Source: Methylotenera sp.
Lineage (GTDB): Bacteria; Pseudomonadota; Gammaproteobacteria; Burkholderiales; Methylophilaceae
NCBI GenBank assembly: GCA_002928535.1
Contig: PERG01000015.1
Coordinates: 1-54,872, forward strand
DNA length: 54,872 bases
Reading direction: 5' to 3'
Under the pieces are notes generated by a model, which was given only the letters and a program-made list of their open reading frames with translations, ran no database searches and was not told the origin of the DNA. This document shows positions 32,296 to 42,322 of this stretch, in pieces. The translations under genes were made by a program, and so were the position numbers. The first letter of the stretch is position 1; each line of letters starts with the position of its first letter.

Positions 32296-32347
32296 TCAAT
32301 ATTTGCGTCATTAAGAGGCAATGTCTGTCGGCAGCCAAGTTGCAAGT

Positions 32348-32716
32348 TTATAGCAACAAAGCTGCCGTTGCTTTTCTTCCTTCCCCCATCAATATATTAT
32401 AAGTCCGGCACGCCGCTGCGGTATCCATACATTCTAAACTGATCCCTATGGCAGTTAATGGCGCGGTTAAGCGTGGATGAATAAACCGATGTTTAGCCCC
32501 TGTTCCCAAGAGTACGACTTCAGGTTTCAGTTCAGCGATTTTTTGGAAATGCTCTGCAGTCAGGCTTTCAAAGTCAATCGCTGGCCAGTCTTCAATAATG
32601 CTTTCCGGCAATACGATCAGGCTATGTGAATAGCGTTTCCGGTTAATCTCTACCCAGCCCTCGCCGTAACCGGTAATGAGATTTTGCCCTTCGGCTTGTG
32701 TTAAGTGCAGTTTCAT
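32348..32716 (-). CDS. Mth938-like domain protein (DUF498 family)
   Basis: A 122-residue cytoplasmic protein of the Mth938/NDUFAF3 fold. Visible family marks are GYGEGWVEINRKRYSHSLIV near the N-terminus and VVLLGTGAKHRFI, then GISLECMDTAAACRTYNIL. The mitochondrial relative NDUFAF3 helps assemble respiratory complex I. The bacterial function is not settled. It sits alone between convergent fabB and the divergent aminotransferase gene, with no obvious operon partner. Family sure, role unknown. Confidence 0.88.
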   Translation of the reverse strand: MKLHLTQAEGQNLITGYGEGWVEINRKRYSHSLIVLPESIIEDWPAIDFESLTAEHFQKIAELKPEVVLLGTGAKHRFIHPRLTAPLTAIGISLECMDTAAACRTYNILMGEGRKATAALLL

Positions 32717-32905
32717 ATGTGTATTGTTTTAAACTTAAACAAAATTAGCAACTGATTTTTAATGAATCACTTTTTGCAGTTTCATTTTCATTACCTAACA
32801 ATTTCCATTCATCTGCAATAAATTCATGGCTTTAGCCAAGATTAAATTGCGGGATCGCTATGCCGCAGAGTAAAATTGTGCTTTTCGCTTTTGTGAGTTA
32901 AATTC

Positions 32906-34165
32906 GTGGAACCCATCGTAAAATCATCCAAGCTCAGTAACGTGTGCTACGACATTCGTGGCCCGGTGTTGCAGCGAGCGCGCCAGATGGAAGACGAAGG
33001 TCAGCGCATTATCAAACTGAACATTGGCAACCCAGCGCCGTTCGGTTTTCTGGCGCCTGAAGAGATTTTGCAGGACGTGATCCGTAACATGGATACAGCT
33101 TCCGGTTATACCGATTCAAAAGGTTTGTTTGCTGCGCGTAAAGCTATCATGCATTACACACAACAGAAGAATATCAAAGGCGTGGATGTCGACGATATCA
33201 TTATTGGTAACGGTGTCTCCGAGCTCATCGTAATGGCAATGCAGGGTCTGTTGAATAATGGCGACCAGATTCTGGTGCCTATGCCGGATTATCCATTATG
33301 GACCGCTGCGGTGACCTTGGCCGGCGGTACAGCCCGCCATTACCTGTGTGACGAAGCCAGTGGTTGGTTGCCAGACTTGAAAGATATTGAAACCAAGATC
33401 ACAGCGAATACGCGCGGTATTGTGATTATCAATCCGAACAATCCGACTGGCGCTTTATATCCGGACGAGACGCTAAAAGGCATCATCGAGATTGCCCGCC
33501 ATCATGGGCTCGTGATTTTTGCGGATGAGATTTACGACAAAGTGTTGTACGACGGCAATACTCATACATCGATTGCCTCCCTGGCAGATGATGTGCTGTT
33601 TATCACCTTTAATGGCTTATCTAAAAACTATCGCACTTGCGGATATCGCGCTGGCTGGATGGTCGTCTCTGGTGAGAAAGACCATGCTAAAGATTATATC
33701 GAAGGTCTGAATATGCTGGCATCGATGCGTTTGTGTGCCAACGTGCCCGGCCAATTAGCCATCCAGACAGCCTTAGGTGGTTACCAGAGTATTAATGATT
33801 TGGTGGCACCGTCCGGCAGGCTTTGTAAACAGCGCGATTTAGCGTATGAATTACTAACCGCGATTCCGGGAGTGACATGCACCAAACCAGCTGCGGCGAT
33901 GTACCTGTTTCCGAAATTGGACCCGAACATTTACCCAATCAAGGATGACCAGCAGTTTATCCTGGACTTATTGCTTGAAGAAAAAGTATTGCTGGTGCAG
34001 GGCACCGGCTTTAACTGGAACGCGCCTGACCATTTCCGCGTGGTGTTTTTACCGAATGTGGATGATTTAACCGAGGCGATCAAGCGCATTGCAAGATTCC
34101 TGGAAGCTTATAGAAACAAGCATGCGAAAAAACGCGTGCAGAATAAACAAGAGGCAACAGTTTGA
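32906..34165 (+). CDS. alaA: Alanine-type PLP aminotransferase (AlaA-like)
   Basis: A 419-residue fold-type I aminotransferase. The PLP lysine lies in FNGLSKNYRTCGYRAGW and the cofactor-binding Asp in FADEIYDKVLYDG. NPNNPTGALYP is the typical binding loop. It resembles E. coli AlaA (glutamate-pyruvate transaminase) rather than aspartate aminotransferases. The start is GTG. The same gene directly upstream of hom is a conserved betaproteobacterial arrangement, so it may serve threonine/methionine or alanine pools. It overlaps hom by 4 bases, implying coupled translation. Confidence 0.9.
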   Translation: MEPIVKSSKLSNVCYDIRGPVLQRARQMEDEGQRIIKLNIGNPAPFGFLAPEEILQDVIRNMDTASGYTDSKGLFAARKAIMHYTQQKNIKGVDVDDIIIGNGVSELIVMAMQGLLNNGDQILVPMPDYPLWTAAVTLAGGTARHYLCDEASGWLPDLKDIETKITANTRGIVIINPNNPTGALYPDETLKGIIEIARHHGLVIFADEIYDKVLYDGNTHTSIASLADDVLFITFNGLSKNYRTCGYRAGWMVVSGEKDHAKDYIEGLNMLASMRLCANVPGQLAIQTALGGYQSINDLVAPSGRLCKQRDLAYELLTAIPGVTCTKPAAAMYLFPKLDPNIYPIKDDQQFILDLLLEEKVLLVQGTGFNWNAPDHFRVVFLPNVDDLTEAIKRIARFLEAYRNKHAKKRVQNKQEATV

Positions 34166-35487
34166 GTAAAGATTCAAAAGTAGTGCGTGTAGGTTTATTA
34201 GGTATTGGCACGGTAGGTGGCGGTACGTTTAATGTATTAACCCGTAATGCAGAAGAAATTACACGCCGTACTGGTCGTCAGATCAAGGTGACGCATGTAG
34301 CAGACCGGAATGTACAAGCTGCTCAGGCGATTGTGAATGGCAAAGCCCAAGTGAGCGATGATGCATTCGCACTTGTAGAAAATCCTGACATTGACGTAGT
34401 GGTTGAATTGATTGGCGGCTATACCATCGCTAAAGAGTTGGTGCTTAAGGCAATTGCTAATAAAAAACATGTGGTGACGGCCAATAAAGCTTTGATTGCT
34501 CTGCATGGCAACGAAATTTTTGCTGCAGCAAAAGCCAATAATGTCATTGTGGCTTATGAAGCTGCAGTGGCTGGCGGTATCCCCATCATAAAGGCGCTAC
34601 GTGAAGGCTTGGGTGCCAACAAGATCGAATGGATAGCCGGTATTATCAATGGGACGACCAACTTTATTCTCACGGAGATGCGTGAAAAAGGCTTGGCTTT
34701 TGCAGATGTACTGGGTGAAGCGCAGCGTTTAGGTTATGCGGAAGCAGACCCAACCTTTGACGTGGAAGGTATCGATGCAGCGCATAAACTCACGATCATG
34801 TCGGCGATTGCGTTTGGTATGCCGATGAAGTTTGAACAAGCCTATACCGAAGGCATTACCAAGCTTGAGCAAAAAGACATCAAATATGCTGAAGAGCTCG
34901 GTTACCGCGTGAAACTATTAGGTATCAGCAAACGCAACCAGAAAGGTGTGGAGTTACGTGTACATCCGACATTGATCCCGGAAAAACGCTTAGTTGCCAA
35001 TGTGAACGGCGCCATGAACGCGGTCGTCGTGAAGGGCGACGCAGTTGGCCCAACCTTGTACTACGGCGCCGGTGCCGGCGCTGAACCTACTGCAAGTGCG
35101 GTAGTGGCTGACCTCATGGATGTAGCACGGTTGATGGATGCTACTACTGAGCAACGCGTCCCATATCTAGCTTTCCAGCCTGAGCATGTACAGGATTTGC
35201 CGATTCTACCTATCGATGACATCGAGAGTGCCTATTATCTGCGCATGCGCGTATCAGATAAGCCGGGCGTATTGGCAGACGTCACAAAGATTTTAGGCGA
35301 CGGTAATATTTCCATCGATGCCATGATGCAAAAAGAGCCAGATGAGAACGAAACTGAAGCAGAAATCGTGATTTTGACGCACATCACCGTGGAGAAAAAC
35401 ATGAATGCTGCGATTGCCGCCATTGAAGCTTTAGCGGCTATCATTGGCAAAGTCACACGCATTCGCATGGAAGAGTTAAGTAAGTAA
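34162..35487 (+). CDS. hom: Homoserine dehydrogenase
   Basis: A 441-residue enzyme reducing aspartate semialdehyde to homoserine, the shared precursor of threonine and methionine. It has an N-terminal NAD(P) fold (GLLGIGTVGGG), the catalytic domain (AAVAGGIPIIKAL, GIINGTTNFIL, EADPTFDVEG), and a C-terminal ACT domain from about residue 355 (YYLRMRVSDKPGVLADV), which gives threonine feedback control. The start is TTG, overlapping the preceding stop as TTGA, with GAGG upstream. It is monofunctional, with no aspartokinase domain. thrC follows 87 bases later. Confidence 0.97.
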   Translation: MSKDSKVVRVGLLGIGTVGGGTFNVLTRNAEEITRRTGRQIKVTHVADRNVQAAQAIVNGKAQVSDDAFALVENPDIDVVVELIGGYTIAKELVLKAIANKKHVVTANKALIALHGNEIFAAAKANNVIVAYEAAVAGGIPIIKALREGLGANKIEWIAGIINGTTNFILTEMREKGLAFADVLGEAQRLGYAEADPTFDVEGIDAAHKLTIMSAIAFGMPMKFEQAYTEGITKLEQKDIKYAEELGYRVKLLGISKRNQKGVELRVHPTLIPEKRLVANVNGAMNAVVVKGDAVGPTLYYGAGAGAEPTASAVVADLMDVARLMDATTEQRVPYLAFQPEHVQDLPILPIDDIESAYYLRMRVSDKPGVLADVTKILGDGNISIDAMMQKEPDENETEAEIVILTHITVEKNMNAAIAAIEALAAIIGKVTRIRMEELSK

Positions 35488-35508
35488 AATTAATAGCACA
35501 TTCGATTT

Positions 35509-35561
35509 GCGTTTTAGCATTAGCAAGGAATGAGCGAGTATGCAACGCGCGATTCGCTCGT
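35509..35561 (+). other. Structured leader between hom and thrC
   Basis: GAGCGA (35532-35537) and TCGCTC (35554-35559) form a hairpin just before the thrC ribosome site. A second option pairs GCGTT (35509-35513) with AACGC (35544-35548), in the loop of the first. The two structures exclude each other. No leader peptide is seen. Confidence 0.3.
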
Positions 35562-35574
35562 AAAGAGGATTTGA

Positions 35575-37005
35575 ATGAAATATATTTCTACACGTGGGCA
35601 ATCGCCTGCGCTTACATTCAGTGAAATTTTATTAGGTGGCTTAGCGCCGGATGGCGGTCTGTATCTACCTGAAAGCTATCCGCAGTTTAATGATGCCGAT
35701 TTAACCGCCATGCGCGGCATGAATTACCGTGACCTCGCATTTGCGGTTTTAAGCCGCCTTGTAGATGATATCCCCGCCGCAGACCTTAAAATCATTATCG
35801 ACAAGACCTATCGTGCCGATGTGTATAGTTTTACCCGTCCCGGCCAAAATGCAGAAGACATCACGCCTACTTTAAAGCTGGAAGATAACCTTTACCTGCT
35901 GTCGCTTTCAAACGGACCAACCTTGGCGTTTAAAGATATGGCCATGCAATTGCTGGGCAACCTCTTTGAATATGTACTGGCTAAAACTGGCCAGACCACC
36001 AATATTTTAGGTGCTACTTCCGGTGATACGGGTTCAGCTGCAGAATATGCCATGCGTGGCAAAAAGGGCATCCGCGTATTTATGCTGTCACCGCATAAAA
36101 AAATGAGCCGTTTCCAGACTGCGCAGATGTTCAGCCTGCAGGACGACAACATTTTCAACATCGCCGTAAAAGGCGTGTTTGACGATTGCCAGGACATGGT
36201 CAAAGCCGTGTCCAACGACCACGCTTTTAAAGCCGCACACCATATCGGTGCGGTCAATTCCATTAACTGGGGACGCATCATCGCCCAGGTGGTGTACTAC
36301 TTCAAAGGTTATTTCGCTGTGACGCAGAGCAACCAACAAAAGGTAAGTTTTGCGGTGCCATCCGGTAACTTTGGCAATGTTTGTGCCGGCCATATTGCTC
36401 GCATGATGGGCTTGCCCATTGATAAGTTAGTCGTTGCGACCAATGAAAATGACGTATTGGATGAGTTCTTCAAAACCGGTGTGTACCGTCCGCGCGGCTC
36501 GGCCAACACTTACCATACTTCCAGCCCGTCTATGGATATCAGCAAAGCGTCCAACTTTGAACGTTTTATCTATGACTTAACCGGCCGGGATGGCGAAAAA
36601 GTACGCGAACTATGGAGCACGGTAGATAACGGCGGCAGCTTTGATTTGAAGGCCAATGGTTATTTTGACCAGGTAAAAGATTATGGCTTTGTTTCCGGTA
36701 GCAGCAATCACCAGAATCGTTTGAACACCATTCGCGAGACGCAAGCCAAATATGGTGTGACCATCGATACCCATACCGCCGATGGCCTCAAAGTCGCGCA
36801 GGAATTACGTAATCCAAACGTGCCGATGGTCGTGTTGGAAACGGCTTTACCGGCTAAGTTTGAAGACGCGATTGTGGAAGCGCTGGGCACAGTACCTGAG
36901 CGTCCGACCGTATTGAACGGGCTGGAAGATTTGCCGCAGCGTTTTGATGTCATGGATTTCGACGCCGAAGCGATCAAACAATACATCACTGAAAAAACCC
37001 GTTAA
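35575..37005 (+). CDS. thrC: Threonine synthase
   Basis: A 476-residue PLP enzyme converting O-phosphohomoserine to threonine. The PLP lysine is in [14 protein letters not shown] near residue 118, and the phosphate-binding loop [14 protein letters not shown] follows. Length and the N-terminus MKYISTRGQ fit the long class typical of proteobacteria and fungi. AGAGGA lies before the ATG. It follows hom as in the usual pathway operon. No thrB is present between them, so homoserine kinase must be encoded elsewhere. thyA starts 10 bases after the stop. Confidence 0.97.
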   Translation: MKYISTRGQSPALTFSEILLGGLAPDGGLYLPESYPQFNDADLTAMRGMNYRDLAFAVLSRLVDDIPAADLKIIIDKTYRADVYSFTRPGQNAEDITPTLKLEDNLYLLSLSNGPTLAFKDMAMQLLGNLFEYVLAKTGQTTNILGATSGDTGSAAEYAMRGKKGIRVFMLSPHKKMSRFQTAQMFSLQDDNIFNIAVKGVFDDCQDMVKAVSNDHAFKAAHHIGAVNSINWGRIIAQVVYYFKGYFAVTQSNQQKVSFAVPSGNFGNVCAGHIARMMGLPIDKLVVATNENDVLDEFFKTGVYRPRGSANTYHTSSPSMDISKASNFERFIYDLTGRDGEKVRELWSTVDNGGSFDLKANGYFDQVKDYGFVSGSSNHQNRLNTIRETQAKYGVTIDTHTADGLKVAQELRNPNVPMVVLETALPAKFEDAIVEALGTVPERPTVLNGLEDLPQRFDVMDFDAEAIKQYITEKTR

Positions 37006-37015
37006 GGAGGGCGCC

Positions 37016-37810
37016 ATGAAGGTCTATCATGACTTGCTGAAACATGTACTGGAACATGGACACAAGAAAGAAGACCGCACTGGCACGGGCACATTATCGG
37101 TATTCGGGTACCAGATGCGTTTCAACCTGGCTGAAGGGTTTCCGCTCCTGACCACCAAAAAAGTCCATCTCAAATCCATCATTCACGAACTGCTGTGGTT
37201 CCTGCAGGGCAGCACCAATATCGCTTATCTGAAAGAGCATAATGTCCGCATCTGGGATGAATGGGCCGATGAAGAAGGTAACCTAGGTCCGGTGTATGGC
37301 TACCAATGGCGCAATTGGCCGAAACCGGATGGCACACACATCGACCAGATCACCCAGGTTGTAGAAAGCATTAAAAAGAATCCGGATTCGCGCCGTTTGA
37401 TTGTTTCCGCCTGGAACGTGGCCGATGTGGAAAAAATGAAATTGCCGCCATGCCATGCCTTTTTCCAGTTTTATGTGGCGGACGGCAAATTAAGCTGCCA
37501 GCTCTACCAGCGGAGCGCCGATATTTTCCTGGGCGTACCGTTCAATATTGCTTCATATGCCTTGCTCACCATGATGGTCGCGCAAGTGTGTAATCTAAAA
37601 TTAGGCGATTTCGTCCATACTTTGGGCGATGCGCATATTTATTCCAATCACTTCGATCAAGTGCATGAGCAGTTAAGCCGCACGCCCAAAGCGTTACCGA
37701 CCATGCTCATTAATCCCGAAGTAAAAGACATTTTTGGTTTCAAATTTGAAGACTTCACCTTAATGGATTACGACCCGTATCCAACCATCAAAGCTGAAGT
37801 CGCGGTGTAG
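37016..37810 (+). CDS. thyA: Thymidylate synthase
   Basis: A 264-residue enzyme, the same length as E. coli ThyA, methylating dUMP to dTMP with methylene-tetrahydrofolate. It has [16 protein letters not shown], the catalytic Cys in [11 protein letters not shown], and [19 protein letters not shown] longer frame opens at 36944 inside thrC, but AAGGAGGGCGCC directly before the ATG at 37016, plus the family start MKVYHDLL, fix the start. The dihydrofolate it makes is reduced by FolA, encoded 830 bases downstream. Confidence 0.98.
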   Translation: MKVYHDLLKHVLEHGHKKEDRTGTGTLSVFGYQMRFNLAEGFPLLTTKKVHLKSIIHELLWFLQGSTNIAYLKEHNVRIWDEWADEEGNLGPVYGYQWRNWPKPDGTHIDQITQVVESIKKNPDSRRLIVSAWNVADVEKMKLPPCHAFFQFYVADGKLSCQLYQRSADIFLGVPFNIASYALLTMMVAQVCNLKLGDFVHTLGDAHIYSNHFDQVHEQLSRTPKALPTMLINPEVKDIFGFKFEDFTLMDYDPYPTIKAEVAV

Positions 37811-38008
37811 GCGCATTATGATGGCTGTAATAAGCCAAATGATGGTTGACTACAGCCAAAAATGTAAAAAATATGTAATAAAATCAATTGGCTATTGAAT
37901 TATTTATCGTTAAGTAGCATCTTATATTGATGGTGAATTGATGTGCTTGAGAATCCATTGCAACCCGTTTGCCTTCATACAAAAATTTTTATAAGAGGAG
38001 TTAAAAAG

Positions 38009-38533
38009 ATGATGCATAAAACTTTAATTGCTACAGTGATTACCGCTGCATTCAGTGGCTTAGCATTCGCAGATCACGCGACCATTAAACCAAAAGAGTT
38101 CGACAGCTTGGGCAAGTGCGTAAAAGCCGCATTGAGCAAACATGACGGTAAAATCGTCAAGGTTGAATTGAAGTCAGAGAAAAAAACACCGATTTATGAA
38201 TTCGATATTGAGTCTGCTGATGGTACCGCATGGGATGTGGAGTGCGACGTTAAAACCAGCAAAATTACTGAGATTGAACAAGAAGTCAAAGTGGACGATG
38301 CTAAATTTAAAGCAGCTGCCAAAGTCAGCGAAGCTGATGCCAAAGCGACTGCCTTAAAAGCGCATCCAGGCACAGTGGTTGAAACAGAATACGAGTTAGA
38401 GGATGACGGTAAAGCGTCTTATGAATTCGATATCCTGGAAGCCGACAAAGAAGAAGTGAAAGTTGAAGTGGATGCGACGACCGGTAAGATCGTTGAAGTC
38501 GACTATGAAGTGTATCAAGTCGGCCATGAATAA
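38009..38533 (+). CDS. Secreted tandem PepSY-domain protein
   Basis: A 174-residue acidic periplasmic protein. A signal peptide (cut after SGLAFA) is followed by two PepSY repeats. The first contains [24 protein letters not shown] and the second [31 protein letters not shown]. PepSY domains are thought to inhibit proteases or bind peptides or ligands. The exact role is unknown. GAGGAG lies 8 bases before the ATG at 38009. A frame opening at 37943 is rejected because its extra residues precede the signal peptide. A strong terminator follows, so the gene is a single unit. Confidence 0.88.
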   Translation: MMHKTLIATVITAAFSGLAFADHATIKPKEFDSLGKCVKAALSKHDGKIVKVELKSEKKTPIYEFDIESADGTAWDVECDVKTSKITEIEQEVKVDDAKFKAAAKVSEADAKATALKAHPGTVVETEYELEDDGKASYEFDILEADKEEVKVEVDATTGKIVEVDYEVYQVGHE

Positions 38534-38557
38534 TTTCCTATAGAAAAGTAGCAACAT

Positions 38558-38590
38558 AAAAGAGCGCCTCGTCAGGCGCTCTTTTATTTT
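38558..38590 (+). terminator. Intrinsic terminator after the PepSY gene
   Basis: AGAGCGCCT (38561-38569) and AGGCGCTCT (38574-38582) form a 9-bp stem with a CGTC loop, followed by TTTATTTT. A-residues on the left let it work weakly on the other strand. Confidence 0.85.
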
Positions 38591-38641
38591 GCATGCATCG
38601 CACAAGCTTAAAACCAATCACATTTAAACGTATAATTCGGT

Positions 38642-39127
38642 ATGACTATTGTTTCCCTCATCGTCGCCGTGGCTAATCACCAGGTCATTGGCTTCAATAA
38701 CACCTTGCCATGGCATTTGCCTGAGGATTTAAAGCGGTTTCGTGCTTTAACGACAGGCCACCATATCATCATGGGCCGCAAGACTTATCAATCGCTCAAT
38801 CGCCTGTTGCCTGACCGTACTACGGTCATCGTGACACGCAACCCGGATTACCATGTCGAAGGGGCTTTGATTGCCCATTCTCTGGAGGCGGCCATCGCAC
38901 AATGCCAGCAAGATAGCGAGTTGTTTATCATCGGTGGGGCAGAGCTATATAAAGAAGCCTTACAGGTGGCGGACAAGCTGTATATCACGCAGATTGAGTT
39001 GGAAGTGACGGGGGATGCCTATTTCCCGACCTATGATCAAGATGCATGGCATCGCGTTGCTTATGAACCGCATATAGCGGCGTCCGGCTTGGCATTCAGT
39101 TATGCAACTTATGAAAGACACGCATAA
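38642..39127 (+). CDS. folA: Dihydrofolate reductase
   Basis: A 161-residue enzyme reducing dihydrofolate to tetrahydrofolate with NADPH. The fold's landmarks are present: VAVANHQVIGFNNTLPWHLPEDLKRF with the catalytic Asp-type position (here Glu in LPEDL), HHIIMGRKTYQSL, and FIIGGAELYKEAL. Length is standard. It works together with ThyA just upstream, which uses the same folate pool. The gene has no overlapping neighbour and ends at a bidirectional terminator shared with the decarboxylase gene. Confidence 0.97.
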   Translation: MTIVSLIVAVANHQVIGFNNTLPWHLPEDLKRFRALTTGHHIIMGRKTYQSLNRLLPDRTTVIVTRNPDYHVEGALIAHSLEAAIAQCQQDSELFIIGGAELYKEALQVADKLYITQIELEVTGDAYFPTYDQDAWHRVAYEPHIAASGLAFSYATYERHA

Positions 39128-39159
39128 CTTCAGACATTTTCTAAATGTGTAACCAAAAT

Positions 39160-39189
39160 AAAACCGGCCTGAGCCGGTTTTATTTTTTT
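39160..39189. terminator. Bidirectional terminator between folA and the decarboxylase
   Basis: AAAACCGGC (39160-39168), loop CTGA and GCCGGTTTT (39173-39181), followed by A then TTTTTTT. The A-run on the left serves the minus-strand gene. Confidence 0.85.
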
Positions 39190-39205
39190 GTGATATCGAC
39201 AAACT

Positions 39206-41449
39206 TTATGCTTGGCGTACGCAATCCACGAAATACACCGGTTTGCCATCGACCATTTCTTTCACCAAGCCATGGTTATCAGCCTCAAAGCCCGGGAATT
39301 TTTCGTTGAAATCGCGTGCGAACTTTAGGTAATTCACGATGATTTTATTAAAGCGCTCACCTGGAATCAGCAAAGGAATGCCTGGCGGGTAGGGCGTTAA
39401 CAATACAGCGGTGATACGGCCTTCCAGCTCGTCAATTGGCACGCGGTCAATTTCGCGGTGCGCCATTTTGGCAAAGGCATCGGTCGGCTTCATAGCCGGC
39501 ACCATATCGGACAGGTACATTTCCGTGGTTAAACGTGCCACGTCATTGGCTTTATACACGTTATGAATTTGTGTACATAAGTCGCGCAGACCAACACGCT
39601 CGTAACGTGGTTGTTTCTGGATGAATTCAGGCAAAACTTTCCATAAAGGTTGGTTCTTGTCGTAATCATCTTTAAACTGCTGCAGCGCTGCTACCATGGT
39701 GTTCCAACGGCCTTTAGTGATGCCGATGGTGAACATGATAAAGAATGAATAGAGGCCGGTTTTTTCGACGATCACGCCGTGTTCAGCTAAATATTTAGTA
39801 ACGATTGCCGCAGGAATACCAAACTCATCGGAAAAGTCACCTTTAATATCTAGACCAGGCGTGATAATGGTAGCCTTGATCGGATCCAGCATATTGAAGT
39901 TTTCAGCGAGGTTGCCGAAACCATGCCAGGCTTCATCGGCTTTCAACATCCAGGCGTCGCGTTCTTCCAAACCTTCTTCACTTAGGTCATTTGGGCCCCA
40001 GACTTTGAACCACCAATCTGCACCCCATTCTTCATCCACCTTCCGCATCGCACGACGGAAATCCAAGGCTTCCATGAGGGACTCTTCAACCAATGCTGTG
40101 CCGCCCGGCGCTTCCATCATAGCCGCTGCGACATCGATACTCGCGACAATTGAATATTGCGGGCTAGTTGAAGTGTGCATGAGGTAAGCCTCATTGAATA
40201 CATCACGATCCAACTTATTGTTTTCCGCATCTTGCACCAAAATCTGCGAAGCTTGAGATAAACCAGCGAGCAGTTTGTGAGTAGATTGCGTTGAAAATAC
40301 CATCGACTCTTTACAGCGCGGACGGTCTGCGCCAATCGCATGGTAATCACCATAGAAATCATGGAACGTTGCATGCGGTAACCAGGCTTCATCAAAATGC
40401 AGGGTATCAATCTTGCCATCCAGCATTTCTTTAATTTCTTCGACGTTATACAGCACGCCATCGTATGTGGATTGTGTAATGGTTAGTACGCGTGGTTTAA
40501 CGGTTTTATCGGTCGCAAATGGGTTGCGGTCAATTTTCTTCTGGATATTTTCCCAGGCAAATTCGGATTTAGGAATTGGGCCAATAATGCCGAAGTGATT
40601 ACGCGTCGGCATCAGGAATACAGGAATCGCGCCCGTCATGATGATGGCATGCAAAATAGACTTGTGACAGTTGCGATCTACGACAACGACATCACCCGGT
40701 GCAACGGTGGAATTCCACACCATTTTATTGCTGGTGGAAGTGCCGTTAGTCACGAAATACAAATGATCACAGTTATAGATACGCGCTGCATTGCGCTCAG
40801 AAGCCGCAACTGGGCCAGTATGATCTAATAGCTGGCCTAACTCATCAACGGCATTACATACGTCTGCGCGTAGCATGTTTTCCCCAAAGAATTGGTGGAA
40901 CATTTGGCCGACCGGCGATTTCAGAAATGCAACGCCACCTGAGTGACCAGGGCAGTGCCATGAATAAGAGCCATCCGCCGCATAGTGCGTAAGTGCTTTG
41001 AAGAACGGTGGCGGCAGGCTATCCAGATAAGCTTTTGCTTCGCGGATAATCAAGCGTGCGACGAATTCCGGCGTGTCTTCATTCATATGGATAAAGCCGT
41101 GCAGTTCGCGTAATACATCATTTGGAATATGGCGCGAAGTGCGAGTTTCGCCATGAAGAAAGATTGGGATTTCTTCGTTACGATAGCGTATTTCGGTGAC
41201 GAATTTACGTAACTGCTCAATCGCTTCAGGCTTTTCTTCAATGAACTCATTATCGTCAATTGAAAGAATGAACGCCGAAGCCCGGCTTTGCTGCTGAGCA
41301 AACGAGGTCAGGTCACCGTAACTGGTTACACCAAGGACTTCAAAGCCTTCTTCTTCGATGGCTTTTGCCAAGACGCGAATGCCTAATCCTGAAGAATTTT
41401 CAGAGCGGAAGTCTTCATCGATGATGATGACGGGGAAACGAAATTTCAT
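39206..41449 (-). CDS. Orn/Lys/Arg decarboxylase (fold-type I, AdiA-like)
   Basis: A 747-residue PLP decarboxylase for a basic amino acid. An N-terminal receiver-like wing domain (about 1-130) is followed by the PLP domain. It has WHCPGHSGGVAFLKSP, VVVDRNCHKSI, the aspartate in LHFDEAW, and the PLP lysine in STQSTHKLLAGLSQASQ near residue 390. A C-terminal domain includes TPYPPGIPLLIPGE. The layout is nearer to E. coli AdiA than to LdcC, but lysine, arginine and ornithine cannot be told apart by eye. No antiporter gene lies beside it, so a polyamine-synthesis role is more likely than acid resistance. In many betaproteobacteria this gene stands next to dcd, as here. Confidence 0.93.
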   Translation of the reverse strand: MKFRFPVIIIDEDFRSENSSGLGIRVLAKAIEEEGFEVLGVTSYGDLTSFAQQQSRASAFILSIDDNEFIEEKPEAIEQLRKFVTEIRYRNEEIPIFLHGETRTSRHIPNDVLRELHGFIHMNEDTPEFVARLIIREAKAYLDSLPPPFFKALTHYAADGSYSWHCPGHSGGVAFLKSPVGQMFHQFFGENMLRADVCNAVDELGQLLDHTGPVAASERNAARIYNCDHLYFVTNGTSTSNKMVWNSTVAPGDVVVVDRNCHKSILHAIIMTGAIPVFLMPTRNHFGIIGPIPKSEFAWENIQKKIDRNPFATDKTVKPRVLTITQSTYDGVLYNVEEIKEMLDGKIDTLHFDEAWLPHATFHDFYGDYHAIGADRPRCKESMVFSTQSTHKLLAGLSQASQILVQDAENNKLDRDVFNEAYLMHTSTSPQYSIVASIDVAAAMMEAPGGTALVEESLMEALDFRRAMRKVDEEWGADWWFKVWGPNDLSEEGLEERDAWMLKADEAWHGFGNLAENFNMLDPIKATIITPGLDIKGDFSDEFGIPAAIVTKYLAEHGVIVEKTGLYSFFIMFTIGITKGRWNTMVAALQQFKDDYDKNQPLWKVLPEFIQKQPRYERVGLRDLCTQIHNVYKANDVARLTTEMYLSDMVPAMKPTDAFAKMAHREIDRVPIDELEGRITAVLLTPYPPGIPLLIPGERFNKIIVNYLKFARDFNEKFPGFEADNHGLVKEMVDGKPVYFVDCVRQA

Positions 41450-41596
41450 TAAAACCCTTTATAAATTTGCTTTAAGGTTTGCTTAAACCGTATGAACTTT
41501 AGTAAGAGAAGACAACTGCATCAGCAAAACAGTACTAAATATACGGTGGGCTGATGTGCACAAGGCAACCTGTATTAAAGATCACAGTAATTTAAA

Positions 41597-42172
41597 TTAA
41601 ATTTTAGGTAGGGTAACGCCTACCTGTCCTTGATACTTCCCACCCCGGTCTTTGTAACTGGTTTCGCAAACATCATCTTCATCAGCTTCGAAGAACAACA
41701 CTTGTGCACAACCTTCGTTCGCATAAATCTTGGCTGGTAGCGGGGTGGTGTTACTGAACTCTAATGTGACATAGCCTTCCCACTCTGGTTCGAATGGCGT
41801 GACGTTCACAATGATGCCGCAACGCGCATAAGTGGATTTACCTAAACAAATGGTCAACACATTCCGTGGGATGCGGAAATATTCCACAGTACGGGCCAGG
41901 GCGAAAGAGTTAGGAGGAATAATGCAATAGTCTGCATTCACTTCTACAAATGAATTGGGATCAAAGTTTTTAGGATCAACTATCGTGCTATTGAGGTTGG
42001 TAAACAGCTTGAATTCTTTGGAGCAACGAATATCGTAACCATAACTGGAAGTGCCATAGGAAACCATGCGGTTTCCATCAGGGGATGTCTTAACCTGATT
42101 CGGCTCGAACGGCTCAATCATGCCATGTTGTTCCGCCATCTTGCGTATCCATTTGTCCGATTTAATGCTCAT
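41597..42172 (-). CDS. dcd: dCTP deaminase
   Basis: A 191-residue trimeric enzyme deaminating dCTP to dUTP, the source of dUMP for ThyA. The family signature [20 protein letters not shown] contains the catalytic Glu, and [16 protein letters not shown] is typical. Length is normal. It lies upstream of the decarboxylase gene on the same strand across 147 bases. With thyA and folA nearby, much of the dTMP route is clustered. A terminator for zwf lies just upstream of its start. Confidence 0.97.
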   Translation of the reverse strand: MSIKSDKWIRKMAEQHGMIEPFEPNQVKTSPDGNRMVSYGTSSYGYDIRCSKEFKLFTNLNSTIVDPKNFDPNSFVEVNADYCIIPPNSFALARTVEYFRIPRNVLTICLGKSTYARCGIIVNVTPFEPEWEGYVTLEFSNTTPLPAKIYANEGCAQVLFFEADEDDVCETSYKDRGGKYQGQVGVTLPKI

Positions 42173-42214
42173 AATCCAACCTATTAAATTATTAGTATAA
42201 AAAGCTTAGAAGAT

Positions 42215-42244
42215 AAAAAAGCGGAGTTTAGAACTCCGCTTTTT
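42215..42244 (-). terminator. Terminator after zwf
   Basis: GCGGAGTT (42221-42228) and AACTCCGC (42232-42239) form an 8-bp stem with a 3-base loop, flanked by A and T runs on both strands. It lies 78 bases past the zwf stop and before dcd. Confidence 0.85.
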
Positions 42245-42322
42245 CTTACTACTTAATAACCGTGAATAATAACAATAATTAAACTAATTTTTGCAATTAT
42301 TTTTGGCAATGACAAGGTCAAC

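Noticed and set aside
35488-35574. Threonine leader peptide attenuator before thrC
   Set aside because: There is no short frame rich in Thr or Ile codons and no terminator with a T-run in the gap.
35892-36281. 129-residue minus-strand open frame inside thrC
   Set aside because: It is a shadow of threonine synthase, with no motif or ribosome site.
37823-37857. GGCTGTA/TACAGCC repeat after thyA as a terminator
   Set aside because: The 21-base loop is long and no T-run follows, so it does not look like an intrinsic terminator.
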